Below, one piece after another: positions 1 to 6,632 of a DNA stretch of 7,183 nt (within the stretch, counting starts at the first letter, position 1; the number at the start of each line of letters is the position of its first letter). The DNA lies in the NCBI GenBank assembly GCA_034666665.1, contig JAXDLK010000168.1:1-7183 (forward strand), in the 5' to 3' direction. The notes under the pieces were generated by a model that did no database searches, had not been told where the DNA came from, and was given only the letters and a program-made list of their open reading frames with translations. The translations under genes were made by a program, and so were the position numbers. This DNA comes from JAXDLK01 sp034666665 (GTDB lineage: Bacteria > Desulfobacterota > Binatia > JACPRU01).

Positions 1-472
1 CGCTCGCGCGGAGGCCGGACGCCCGCTCGCGTGCCTCCTCCGCGGTCAGGCCCGCGCCGAGCGCACGCGGTGCCGGCGACAGCGCGAAGACGTCCCAGAT
101 CCCGGCGGGGTCGGCGGCGATCGCTTCGAGTGCGGCGCCGCGCGCGCGGTCAAGTCGCGTACCGCCGTCCGCGACGGGCGCCTGCATGCTCGCCGAGTCG
201 TCGAGCACCAGCGCCGAGCGGGTGGTGGTCGCCGTCAGCGCCGGCCGCGCGATCGCCACGCCGAGGAGCGCGAGCAGCAGGAGCTGCAGCCAGAAGAGGG
301 GCTCGAGCCGTGGCACGCCGAAGAGCCGGAGCCGGCGAGTGCGGGCGATCCCTTCGTAGAGGAAGAGCGCGGGCACCAGGCGGCGCCGCGTCCGCTCGCG
401 TAAGAGGTAGGGAACCAGCAGCAGCGGTAGGGCGGCGAGCCAGACCAGCCCGCCGGGGTTCAGGAAGTCCAT
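1..472 (-). CDS. BatA-like protein: aerotolerance-regulator N-terminal domain plus VWA start (3' part off window)
   Basis: The visible 157 residues open with MDFLNPGGLVWLAALPLLLVP, the hydrophobic N-terminal helix typical of the BatA (aerotolerance regulator N-terminal) domain, followed by an Arg-rich loop. A second membrane segment (LFWLQLLLLLALLGVAIA, about residues 58-75) comes next. A VWA domain then begins: LVLDDSASMQ near residue 90 carries the DxSxS metal-site (MIDAS) signature. The predicted product sits in the inner membrane with its VWA domain placed to bind protein partners. The ATG at 470-472 lies 6 bases after the TAG of the DUF58 gene and has no strong ribosome binding site, which suggests coupled translation. 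The C-terminus is missing because the window ends. Known for the family: Bat proteins sit beside MoxR and DUF58 genes, and their molecular role is poorly defined. Function here is inferred from domain and neighbours. Confidence 0.85.
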   Translation of the reverse strand, partial: MDFLNPGGLVWLAALPLLLVPYLLRERTRRRLVPALFLYEGIARTRRLRLFGVPRLEPLFWLQLLLLALLGVAIARPALTATTTRSALVLDDSASMQAPVADGGTRLDRARGAALEAIAADPAGIWDVFALSPAPRALGAGLTAEEARERASGLRAS

Positions 473-478
473 CGCTGA

Positions 479-1384
479 CTAACCGAGGAGGCCGAGCGCC
501 GGCAGCTCCGTCAGCACGAACTCCTGTACGCCCCGCCGGAGGTCGAAGAAGGCGTACGGCACGCCCGCTCGGTGGCAGAGGCTCCGTACCTCGCGGCGAT
601 GGCGCTCGAGGTTGTCGAGGTACGTGGCGCGCGCCCGCTCGTCGAAGCGGATCTCGAGCTCGCCGCCCCGCTCCGCGTCGATCAACCTCTCCGCGTCGAC
701 GAGGGGCGGTGTGAGCTCGGTGGCGCCGAGGAGGTGGATCACCAGCAGGTCGAGGCCGGCGCCGACGAACAGCGCGAGGCCGGCCGCGAAGTCCTCGGGT
801 GGATGGAAGCAGTCGGAGATGAGGATCGCCTTGCCCGGATGGCGAAGCGCGCCGAGCTGCCGGGCGACCGCGGCGCGAAAATCGAGCGCGCCGTCGGGCG
901 GCCGGCGGTCGAGGAACTCTCGCGCCTCGAGCAGCCGCCGGCGCCCCCGGTAGAAGGGCGTCGGCGCGACGGCGGGCTCGGTCAGGCGGTGGATGCGGAC
1001 GCTGTCGTCGGAGGCGAGCGCCACGTAGGCGAGCGCGAGCGCGAGACGCGACGCCGTCTCGTACTTTCGGTCGGCGGCGGGGTACCCCATCGAGGCGCTG
1101 GCATCGACCAGGAGATAGACGAAGAGGTCCTCCTCTTCCTGGTAGACGCGCACGTAGAGGCGGCCCGTCCGGCCGTAGATCCCCCAGTCCACCGTGCGCG
1201 GGTCGTCGCCGGGAACGTAGACGCGGAAGTCCGCGAACTCGAGGCTGGTGCCGCGCCGGGGAGAGAGGTGCGATCCCTTGCGCATGCCGAGGTACCGCCG
1301 CCGCGCGCGCACGCGCAGCGTCTCGAGCCGGTTCAGGAACGCCTGCGGGAAGAGCGGCGCCGCCGTCGCCGCCGCTTCGCTCAC
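479..1384 (-). CDS. DUF58 domain-containing protein
   Basis: This 301-residue protein has the DUF58 core: a basic stretch RARRRYLG (27-33), a Gly/Ser loop, then FRVYVPGDDPRTVDWGIYGR (53-72) and LYVRVYQEEED (76-86). These match the family pattern of an RxYxxGDDxRxIDW box followed by an acidic strand. A VWA-like segment with a MIDAS-type DASASM (94-99) follows. There is no signal peptide and no obvious membrane helix, so it is probably a cytoplasmic partner of the MoxR ATPase. This is the short soluble form of the family; many DUF58 proteins carry two N-terminal helices that are absent here. The GTG start overlaps the upstream MoxR stop as GTGA, so translation is probably coupled. In the family it is almost always encoded next to MoxR; its biochemical role is not established. 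Confidence 0.92.
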   Translation of the reverse strand: MSEAAATAAPLFPQAFLNRLETLRVRARRRYLGMRKGSHLSPRRGTSLEFADFRVYVPGDDPRTVDWGIYGRTGRLYVRVYQEEEDLFVYLLVDASASMGYPAADRKYETASRLALALAYVALASDDSVRIHRLTEPAVAPTPFYRGRRRLLEAREFLDRRPPDGALDFRAAVARQLGALRHPGKAILISDCFHPPEDFAAGLALFVGAGLDLLVIHLLGATELTPPLVDAERLIDAERGGELEIRFDERARATYLDNLERHRREVRSLCHRAGVPYAFFDLRRGVQEFVLTELPALGLLG

Positions 1385-2397
1385 GGCCGCTTCACCGACC
1401 GGACGATCTCGCGCAGCACGTCGTCGGCGGTGACGTTCTCGGCTTCCGCCTGGAAGTTCAGGATCAGCCGGTGGCGGACCGCGGGCGCGATCGCGTCGTC
1501 GATGTCCGCGAGGCTCACGTGACCGCGACCGTCGACCAGTGCGCTGACCTTGGCGCCGAGGACGATCGCCTGCGCCGCTCTCGGGCCCGGGCCGAAGCGC
1601 AGGTACGATCGCACCGGAGCGATCGCGCCGGGAGCGCTCGGCGTCGCCGCCACGATCACCGAGACGACGTAGTCTTCGAGCGGCGGAGCGAGCGTCACCT
1701 GGCGAACGAGGTGGCGCATCGCGTCGACGATCGGGCCCTCCTGCCCCGGCTCCAGCACCGGACGAGCCTCTTGCGATCGGTCGGCCGTCGTCCGGCGCAG
1801 GATCTCCTTCAGCTCGTTCGCCGCCGGCGACGTCACCACCAGCTTGTAATGGAAGCGATCGAGCTGAGCCTCCGGCAGCGGGTAGGTGCCTTCGAGCTCG
1901 ATCGGGTTCTGCGTGGCGAGAACGAAGAAGGGATCGGGGAGCAGATGCGTCTCGCCGAACGCCGTCACCTGATGCTCCTCCATCGCCTCCAGCACCGCGG
2001 ACTGCGTCTTCGGCGTCGCGCGGTTGATCTCGTCGGCGAGGACGATGTTGGCGAAGACCGGTCCCTCGCGGAAGACGAGGTCGCGGGAGCCGCCGATCTC
2101 CGTCAGGAGCTGCACGCCGACGATGTCGGACGGCATCAGGTCCGGAGTGAACTGGATTCGCTTGAAGGTGAGCCCGAGCGCCTGACTGACGGACTTGACC
2201 ATCAGCGTCTTGCCGAGGCCGGGCACGCCCTCGATCAGCACGTGGCCGCCGGCGAAGAACGCGCCCAGGACCTTCCGCACCGCGGCGGCGTGACCGACGA
2301 TGACGCGGGCGACCTCGTCCTCGATGGCGCGAAAGGTCTGCTGGAAGCGCGCGACCCGCTCGGCCGGCGAGGGGGCCGCGGCTCTCGAGGTCACCAT
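1381..2397 (-). CDS. MoxR-family AAA+ ATPase
   Basis: This 338-residue AAA+ ATPase belongs to the MoxR group, thought to act as chaperones that remodel or activate VWA-domain partners. Visible motifs are Walker A GVPGLGKT (57-64), Walker B NIVLADEIN (117-125), sensor 1 ATQNP (161-165), the EAQLDRF segment (176-182), and a C-terminal lid with GPGPRAAQ in the sensor 2 region. Length is normal for the family. I chose the ATG at 2395-2397 because GAGGAG lies 9 bases upstream and the start follows the preceding gene's TGA by a single base. A GTG at 2430 would add 11 residues and overlap the upstream gene by 32 bases, with no good ribosome binding site. The 3' end overlaps the DUF58 start by 4 bases. 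A role in assembly or control of the DUF58/BatA complex is inferred from context. Confidence 0.95.
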   Translation of the reverse strand: MVTSRAAAPSPAERVARFQQTFRAIEDEVARVIVGHAAAVRKVLGAFFAGGHVLIEGVPGLGKTLMVKSVSQALGLTFKRIQFTPDLMPSDIVGVQLLTEIGGSRDLVFREGPVFANIVLADEINRATPKTQSAVLEAMEEHQVTAFGETHLLPDPFFVLATQNPIELEGTYPLPEAQLDRFHYKLVVTSPAANELKEILRRTTADRSQEARPVLEPGQEGPIVDAMRHLVRQVTLAPPLEDYVVSVIVAATPSAPGAIAPVRSYLRFGPGPRAAQAIVLGAKVSALVDGRGHVSLADIDDAIAPAVRHRLILNFQAEAENVTADDVLREIVRSVKRP

Positions 2398-2398
2398 C

Positions 2399-3823
2399 TC
2401 ACCGAGCTCCTCGAGAGCCGAGCGCGTCACGATACTCGAGCGGCAGCGGCTGGCTCTCGTGCGCTTCGCCGACCGGTCCGGCGGATGGTAGCGCCGCGTT
2501 GCCGTACGGCGTCTCGGGATTCACATCGCCGGGCTTCGCCACCGTCTCGAGATCCTCCTCGGCGTGGCGCTCGTCGGGAATCCTCACCCGCACGTAGCGC
2601 CCGTCCTTGATGATCCAACCCCCCGGGCCCTCGCCCGGAGCGTAGTAGCGCTTCGCCGGCTCCGCCTGGTCGTCGGGTCCGGCGCGGCCGAGCGATCCGG
2701 TGCCGGTGCCGCCACCCTCCGGTCTCGCCGCGCTCCCGGAGCCTTCCTCCGGACCGGGACGCTGCTTCTCGCCCTGGCCCTGACCCGCACCTTCACCCTC
2801 GGCTTCGCCGTCTCCTCGGGGACGATTGCCGGAAGGCTGGCTACCCTCGCCGGGACCCTCTCCGGCCCCGTCGGCTTTGCGGGGAGCCTTGACGCCGCCG
2901 CCGTCGCTGTCGCCCTCCTGCCGATCGCCTCGCTTCTCGCCGCGCGCTTTACCGTCGAGGGGCCCGGCGAGCGCCTCGAGCTCGCCGCGTGCTCGATCGC
3001 GAAGCTGGCGCGATCGTGCGTCGCCCTCGCGCTCGCCCGCACCCGGACCGGCGCCCTGGCGTTGCTCCGCTCCCGAGCCCGCGCCCCCGCCGGTTCCCTG
3101 TCGTCCCGAACCGCTTCCCTGCCGGCCGGAGCCGGTGCCGTCCTTGCCGCCGCCTTCTCCACGTCCGCTGCCGCCTTCCTGCCGCTCGAGCTCGGCGAGC
3201 GTCGCCTGCACGCGCTGACGCTTCTCGTCGTCGCTCAGGTCGGAGCGGCGGAGATCGTCGACGAGCGTGCGGAGGCTGCGAGCGAGCGCCGCTGCGGCGG
3301 GGTCACCGACGGATGCGAGGTCGTGAGCCAGGCGCTCCAGGCTCGAAGCCGCCGGCGCACGCCAGGCGGCGAGCAGCAGCATCAGACCGACGGCGGCGAG
3401 CGACGCGGCGGTGCTCGCGAGAATCCGTCGCCAGCGGAACGGCGGCACGGGTGGGAAGACGGTCCTCGCGCGAGCGATGTCGCTCGCGCCGCGCTCGACG
3501 ACCGCTCGCAACGGCTCGTGCGCCCCCCCGGTGACGAGCGTCAAGAAATGCTCCTTGGCGGCCAAGGCGTGGTCGAGTGACCGTGCCGCTTCGGCTTCCC
3601 GAGGCGGGATGCGCGCGGCGATGAATGCCAGGAGACCGCTCGCGAGCGCCACGGCTGCCGCCAGCCATCCGCTGGCCCAACCGGCGGCGGTCACTCCGCC
3701 GGCAGCGGCGATCGGCGGCAAGGCGGCGAGCAACACGTCCTCGCGCGCGCGCCTGCGAAGACGCGCCGTCGTGTCGCGAATCAGCCGGTAAGGATCGGCC
3801 GGTGCCGCCGCGTTCGGGCTCAC
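2399..3823 (-). CDS. Unrecognised membrane protein with long Gly/Glu/Arg-rich disordered region, first gene of the Bat-type operon
   Basis: I do not recognise a named family; a DUF4175-like protein is the nearest idea and is weak. The 475-residue product has an Arg-rich N-terminus and two adjacent hydrophobic stretches (about 30-48 and 52-70). A conserved-looking helical segment RSLDHALAAKEHFLTLV follows (81-97), then a third membrane helix (about 134-153) and an amphipathic region SDLSDDEKRQRVQATLAELE (194-213). About 170 residues of low complexity come next (roughly 215-385: Gly, Glu, Arg, Gln, with a repeated SGRQGS/SGRQGT unit). It ends in an ordered-looking tail with YYAPGEGPGGWIIKDGRYVR and QPLPLEYRD. 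The positive-inside rule predicts the C-terminal two thirds are periplasmic (inference). The GTG at 3821-3823 is preferred because GGAGGA lies 6 bases upstream; a TTG at 3883 would extend the frame into a repeat. The stop is one base from the MoxR start, so the two are almost certainly co-translated. Confidence 0.75.
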   Translation of the reverse strand: MSPNAAAPADPYRLIRDTTARLRRRAREDVLLAALPPIAAAGGVTAAGWASGWLAAAVALASGLLAFIAARIPPREAEAARSLDHALAAKEHFLTLVTGGAHEPLRAVVERGASDIARARTVFPPVPPFRWRRILASTAASLAAVGLMLLLAAWRAPAASSLERLAHDLASVGDPAAAALARSLRTLVDDLRRSDLSDDEKRQRVQATLAELERQEGGSGRGEGGGKDGTGSGRQGSGSGRQGTGGGAGSGAEQRQGAGPGAGEREGDARSRQLRDRARGELEALAGPLDGKARGEKRGDRQEGDSDGGGVKAPRKADGAGEGPGEGSQPSGNRPRGDGEAEGEGAGQGQGEKQRPGPEEGSGSAARPEGGGTGTGSLGRAGPDDQAEPAKRYYAPGEGPGGWIIKDGRYVRVRIPDERHAEEDLETVAKPGDVNPETPYGNAALPSAGPVGEAHESQPLPLEYRDALGSRGAR

Positions 3824-3848
3824 CCGCCCTCCTCCGCCAACCCGCCGC

Positions 3849-3914
3849 TCCGAACGCGCTCGCAGAAGAGCTCGCGGGCGCAAGATGGTCCTCGCCAGCT
3901 CGGACCGCGCCCTA
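3849..3914 (-). repeat. Interspersed repeat, copy A (short form)
   Basis: Read on the minus strand, this 66-base copy starts with the TAG stop codon of mltG, continues GGCGCGGTCCGAGCTGGCG, and ends in CGAGCTCTT...GCGAGCGCGTTCGGA. It matches copies B and C, downstream of the M23 gene, over both flanks. In the middle it has 8 bases (AGGACCAT) where copy B has 37, so it lacks the right arm of the large hairpin. What remains can form GGTCC/GGACC around a 10-base loop. It fills most of the gap between mltG and the next operon, so it could act as an mRNA 3'-end element. No T-tract follows, so a standard intrinsic terminator is not supported. Confidence 0.8.
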
Positions 3915-4907
3915 GCGTCGTCGCTGGTAGCGGTCGACGGCGCGGTTGTGGTCGGCCAGGTTGGAGGTGAACTCGTGAGACCCGTCGCCGCGGGCGACGA
4001 AGTAGATGTAGGGGACGTCGGCCGGGTTGAGCACGGCCTCGATCGAGGCGAGGCTCGGGTTCGCGATCGGTCCCGCCGGTAAGCCCCCGGCGAGGTAGGT
4101 GTTGTACGGTCCGGGCGTCTGAAGGTCGCTCCGGCGGAGGTTCCCGTCGAAGCCCTCGATCCCGTAGATCACCGTGGGATCGGACTGCAGCGGCATGTGG
4201 CGCTCGAGGCGGTTCAGGAAGACGGCAGCGACGAGGGGTCGCTCATCGGCACGGCCGGTCTCCTTCTCCACCACGGAGGCGAGCGTGACCACCTCGTGTA
4301 GGCTGAACCCTCGCTTCGTCGCGCGGTCGCGAATCTCCGGACCGACGACCTGCTGGAAGCGGGCGACGAGGGTGCGGAGCACGCGCCGGGGGTCCGCCGC
4401 CGGCGAGAAGAAGTACGTGTCGGGGTAGAGGTAGCCCTCGAGCGAGCTCGCCGGCACACCGAGCGCGCGGGCGAACGAAGGGTCGTCGATCAGACGAACG
4501 TACTCGGCAGCGGGTCCGACGCCCGCCGCCTCGAGCGCCGCGGCGAACGCGCGCGCCGTCATCCCCTCGATCAGCGTCGCGCGCATCACCATCACCTCGC
4601 CGCTGCGCATCTTCTCGAGGAGATCGATCGGGCGGAGGGGCTCGGGGAAGAGGTAGGAGCCCGACTTGATGTCGCGATCGGCGCCGAAGAGCCGAGCCCA
4701 GAGAGCGAGCGCGCGTCCGCTCGGCACCAGCCCGCGGTCCTCGAGGTTTCGCGCGGTCACGCGGAAGGGCTCACCGGGTCCGACGTCGATGCGTACCGGC
4801 TCGGCCAGCGGAGGCCCGGGGCGCTGCAGCAGCAGGTGAACCGCGGCCCAGAGCGCCGCGCCGGCGAGCAGGAATCCGAGCAGCGACGCGACGAGCAGAC
4901 GACGCAT
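3912..4907 (-). CDS. mltG: Endolytic peptidoglycan transglycosylase MltG (YceG-like)
   Basis: This 331-residue inner-membrane lytic transglycosylase cleaves nascent glycan strands between MurNAc and GlcNAc, leaving 1,6-anhydroMurNAc ends. An N-terminal membrane anchor (RLLVASLLGFLLAGAALWAA, 3-22) leads into a LysM-like region with PGEPFRVTARNLEDRGLV (44-61). The YceG catalytic domain has EGYLYPDTYFF (157-167), the catalytic-Glu motif ASVVEKETG (210-218), ERPLVAAVFLNRL (222-234), LQSDPTVIYG (240-249), SDLQTPGPYNTY (260-271) and GLPAGPIANPS (275-285). All signature blocks are present and the length is normal. I chose the ATG at 4905-4907, just ahead of the anchor; a TTG at 4949 would add 14 residues with no signal-like character. 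The ribosome binding site is weak. The gene is divergent from an M23 peptidase, and its TAG stop is the first three bases of repeat copy A. Confidence 0.96.
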   Translation of the reverse strand: MRRLLVASLLGFLLAGAALWAAVHLLLQRPGPPLAEPVRIDVGPGEPFRVTARNLEDRGLVPSGRALALWARLFGADRDIKSGSYLFPEPLRPIDLLEKMRSGEVMVMRATLIEGMTARAFAAALEAAGVGPAAEYVRLIDDPSFARALGVPASSLEGYLYPDTYFFSPAADPRRVLRTLVARFQQVVGPEIRDRATKRGFSLHEVVTLASVVEKETGRADERPLVAAVFLNRLERHMPLQSDPTVIYGIEGFDGNLRRSDLQTPGPYNTYLAGGLPAGPIANPSLASIEAVLNPADVPYIYFVARGDGSHEFTSNLADHNRAVDRYQRRR

Positions 4908-5040
4908 GGAGCGGCCGCCGACCGTAACATCCAGGCCGGGGGCCGGCAACGTGGAAAACCGCCGGACATTCCTGGATTATTTGTTGACTTCCCGCGTCGA
5001 TGTTGGCAGTTTGCCGCCGCTCTAGAGCGCTGGGGGAAGA
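4908..5040. promoter_or_regulatory. Divergent promoter region between mltG and the M23 peptidase gene
   Basis: This 133-base stretch has no gene and contains the only AT-richer patch nearby (about 4962-4990). Plus-strand candidates for the M23 gene are TTGACT (4984-4989), a good -35 with only a poor -10 (CAGTTT, 5007-5012), and TGGAAA (4952-4957) with GATTAT (4975-4980), 17-base spacing and 4 of 6 matches each. On the minus strand AATAAT (4981 to 4976) is a good -10 for mltG, but I see no matching -35. A perfect 12-base palindrome CGCTCTAGAGCG lies at 5018-5029. GGGGGA ending 3 bases before the ATG is the M23 ribosome binding site. That promoters lie here follows from the divergent layout; the exact hexamers are uncertain. 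Confidence 0.5.
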
Positions 5041-6429
5041 ATGAGGCGGCACGGCGAAATGGCGACGTGGGTGAGGAAGGACTGGGCGCCGTCAAGGCTC
5101 CTGCTTCTGCCGCTCGTCGTGCTCACCGTCGGCAACTTCGCGACCTACCCGGCGAACTCCTCGGTGGACTTCCAGCTCGACCGCGGCTGGCTGCTCGAGC
5201 GGCTGAAGCGCGAGATCGCCCTCGACCTGAAGCACGAGATCGAGCAGGCCCCGCCCGTCGGGGTGCACCGCCCGGAGGTGGAGCCGGAGTTCCGCGAGGT
5301 TCACGAGGTGGTGCGCCGCGGGGACACGTTCGGCGGCATGCTGCGCCGCGTCGGAATCGATTCGTCGGACATCACCCGCTGGTCTGCCGCCTCGCGCCAG
5401 TCGCATAGCCTCGCACGGCTGCAGCCGGGTCACACGCTGACCTTCTTCCTGCCGAGCGGCACAGACCGGCTGGCGGGGCTCCATTACGAGGTCTCCCCCG
5501 ACACCGCTCTGGTGATGCGCGACAGCGGCGACGAGATCGTGACTCGGATCGAGCGGCTGCCGCGGATGATCGACGTCATGGTCGCCAGCGGCACGGTCGA
5601 GACCACCCTCTACGATGCCGCCGTCAGTGTCGGGCTCGGCGACGAGGTCATCTCCAAGATCGTCGACGTCTTCGGGTGGGAGATCGACTTCACCAACGAC
5701 ATCCAGCGCGGCGACACCTTCCGCGTGGCCTACGAGGAGCACCGCTTGCCGAACGGCAAGACCGTCGAGATCGGACGGATCCTGGCGGCGGAGCTGACCG
5801 TGAAGGGGCAATTGCTGCAGGCGATCTACTTCGAGCCCGACGACGGCCGCGGGCGCTATTACGGCGCCGACGGCACCGCTCTCGGGCGGGCGTTCCTCCG
5901 CTACCCACTGGAGTTCACCCGCATCAGCTCGCAGTTCTCGAAGTCCCGCTTTCACCCCGTGCTGCGCATCCGCCGTCCCCACATGGGAGTCGACTTCGCG
6001 GCGCCGCGGGGCACGCCGGTGCGGACGATCGGCGCCGGGCGCGTGACCTATGCCGGGTGGAAGGGTGGGAACGGCCGTTTCGTGAAGATCAGCCACGGCG
6101 GCGGCGTCGAGAGCTCCTACTCGCACCTGAACTCGATCGCCAAGGGGCTCCGCTCCGGCGGGATGGTCGAGATGGGAGACGTGATCGGCGCGGTCGGATC
6201 GACCGGCCTTGCCACCGGCGCGCATCTCCACTTCGCCCTTTGGAAGAACGGCCTCTACGTGGATCCGACGCAGGCGAAGCTGCCTACGTCCCCACGGCTT
6301 CCCGACGACCTGGAGAGCGACTTCCGCCGCGCGCGTGACGAGCTGCTGTCGCACCTGGTCACTCTCCCGCTCGGGACCTCCCCGCGGTTTGCCACCCGGC
6401 TCGTCAGCGTCGAGCTCGCCGCGCGGTAG
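5041..6429 (+). CDS. Membrane-anchored M23 zinc metallopeptidase (MepM-like peptidoglycan endopeptidase)
   Basis: This 462-residue envelope peptidase is predicted to cut peptide cross-links of peptidoglycan in the periplasm. It has an uncleaved-looking N-terminal membrane segment (RLLLLPLVVLTVGNFATY, about 19-36). A LysM/OapA-like domain follows (VVRRGDTFGGMLRRVGI, 90-106, through about 137). A middle Csd3-type domain comes next (about 178-285: LYDAAVSVGLGDEVISKIVD, FTNDIQRGDTFRV). The C-terminal M23 domain (about 290-412) has intact metal and catalytic residues: H314 and D318 (HMGVD), H362 (SYSHL), and H395/H397 (HLHF). The order LysM-like, Csd3-like, M23 is that of E. coli MepM and related enzymes. 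The length is typical, and the short helical tail after the peptidase domain is common in the family. The ATG is supported by GGGGGA just upstream. Its TAG stop is the first three bases of repeat copy B. Exact bond specificity cannot be read from sequence. Confidence 0.95.
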   Translation: MRRHGEMATWVRKDWAPSRLLLLPLVVLTVGNFATYPANSSVDFQLDRGWLLERLKREIALDLKHEIEQAPPVGVHRPEVEPEFREVHEVVRRGDTFGGMLRRVGIDSSDITRWSAASRQSHSLARLQPGHTLTFFLPSGTDRLAGLHYEVSPDTALVMRDSGDEIVTRIERLPRMIDVMVASGTVETTLYDAAVSVGLGDEVISKIVDVFGWEIDFTNDIQRGDTFRVAYEEHRLPNGKTVEIGRILAAELTVKGQLLQAIYFEPDDGRGRYYGADGTALGRAFLRYPLEFTRISSQFSKSRFHPVLRIRRPHMGVDFAAPRGTPVRTIGAGRVTYAGWKGGNGRFVKISHGGGVESSYSHLNSIAKGLRSGGMVEMGDVIGAVGSTGLATGAHLHFALWKNGLYVDPTQAKLPTSPRLPDDLESDFRRARDELLSHLVTLPLGTSPRFATRLVSVELAAR

Positions 6430-6525
6430 GGCGCGGTCCGAGCTGGCGGCGCCGGATGCTCCTCGCCGGCTCGGAGCGGCGCAATCTTGCGCCCGCGAGC
6501 TCTTCGGCGAGCGCGTTCGGAGAGG
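6427..6525 (+). repeat. Interspersed repeat, copy B (long form)
   Basis: This 99-base copy begins with the stop codon TAG of the M23 gene. It contains a large imperfect hairpin: left arm 6435-6448 (GGTCCGAGCTGGCG) pairs with 6464-6477 (CGCCGGCTCGGAGC) at 13 of 14 positions, counting one G-T (wobble) pair, around a 15-base loop. It is followed directly by a second palindrome GGCGCAATCTTGCGCC (6478-6493) and by a small GCTC/GAGC stem near 6499-6512. It ends GCGCGTTCGGAGAGG. No T-run follows either hairpin. There is no inverted-repeat-flanked transposase and no coding content that I credit. Confidence 0.88.
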
Positions 6526-6536
6526 TGGGGGGTTGG

Positions 6537-6632
6537 TAGGGCGCGGACCGAGCTGGCGGCGCCGGATGCTCCTCGCCGGCTCGGAGCGGCGCAATCCTGC
6601 GCCCGCGAGCTCCGCGAGCGCGTTCGGAGAGG
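6537..6632 (+). repeat. Interspersed repeat, copy C (tandem partner of copy B)
   Basis: This 96-base copy starts 110 bases after the start of copy B, separated from it by 11 bases (TGGGGGGTTGG). By eye it differs from B by three substitutions and one 3-base gap. One change (GGTCC to GGACC) breaks a pair in the large hairpin; another lies in the loop of the second hairpin, which keeps its 6-base stem (GGCGCA/TGCGCC, 6588-6603). The 3-base gap falls in the loop of the small GCTC/GAGC stem and leaves the stem intact. It also starts with TAG, although no open reading frame needs a stop here, which supports TAG being part of the repeat. Confidence 0.88.

Noticed and set aside
572..2610. Long plus-strand frames opposite the DUF58 and MoxR genes
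   Set aside because: They lie antisense to genes with clear family motifs and give Arg/Glu-rich proteins without domains.
2564..3580. A 338-codon plus-strand frame opposite the low-complexity membrane protein, with hydrophobic runs
   Set aside because: The hydrophobic look comes from reading Gly/Glu/Arg codons on the opposite strand. The minus-strand gene has a strong ribosome binding site and tight operon spacing, while this frame has no supporting context.
3824..3883. TTG start at 3883 for the membrane protein, adding 20 residues
   Set aside because: The extension is encoded by the inverted repeat copy A and lacks a ribosome binding site, while the GTG at 3823 has GGAGGA at 6 bases spacing.
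5003..5020. Possible sigma-54 (-24/-12) promoter TTGGCAG...TTTGCC before the M23 gene
   Set aside because: A GG element is present, but the GC expected 12 bases downstream is absent at the right spacing.
6435..6493. The repeat hairpins as a classical intrinsic terminator for the M23 gene
   Set aside because: The stems are strong but no T-tract follows either one. A role in RNA 3'-end stability or factor-dependent termination remains possible.
6427..6632. Two direct repeats considered as a minimal CRISPR array
   Set aside because: The units are about 96-99 bases with an 11-base gap, are not repeat-spacer shaped, have a third copy after an unrelated gene, and no cas genes are nearby.
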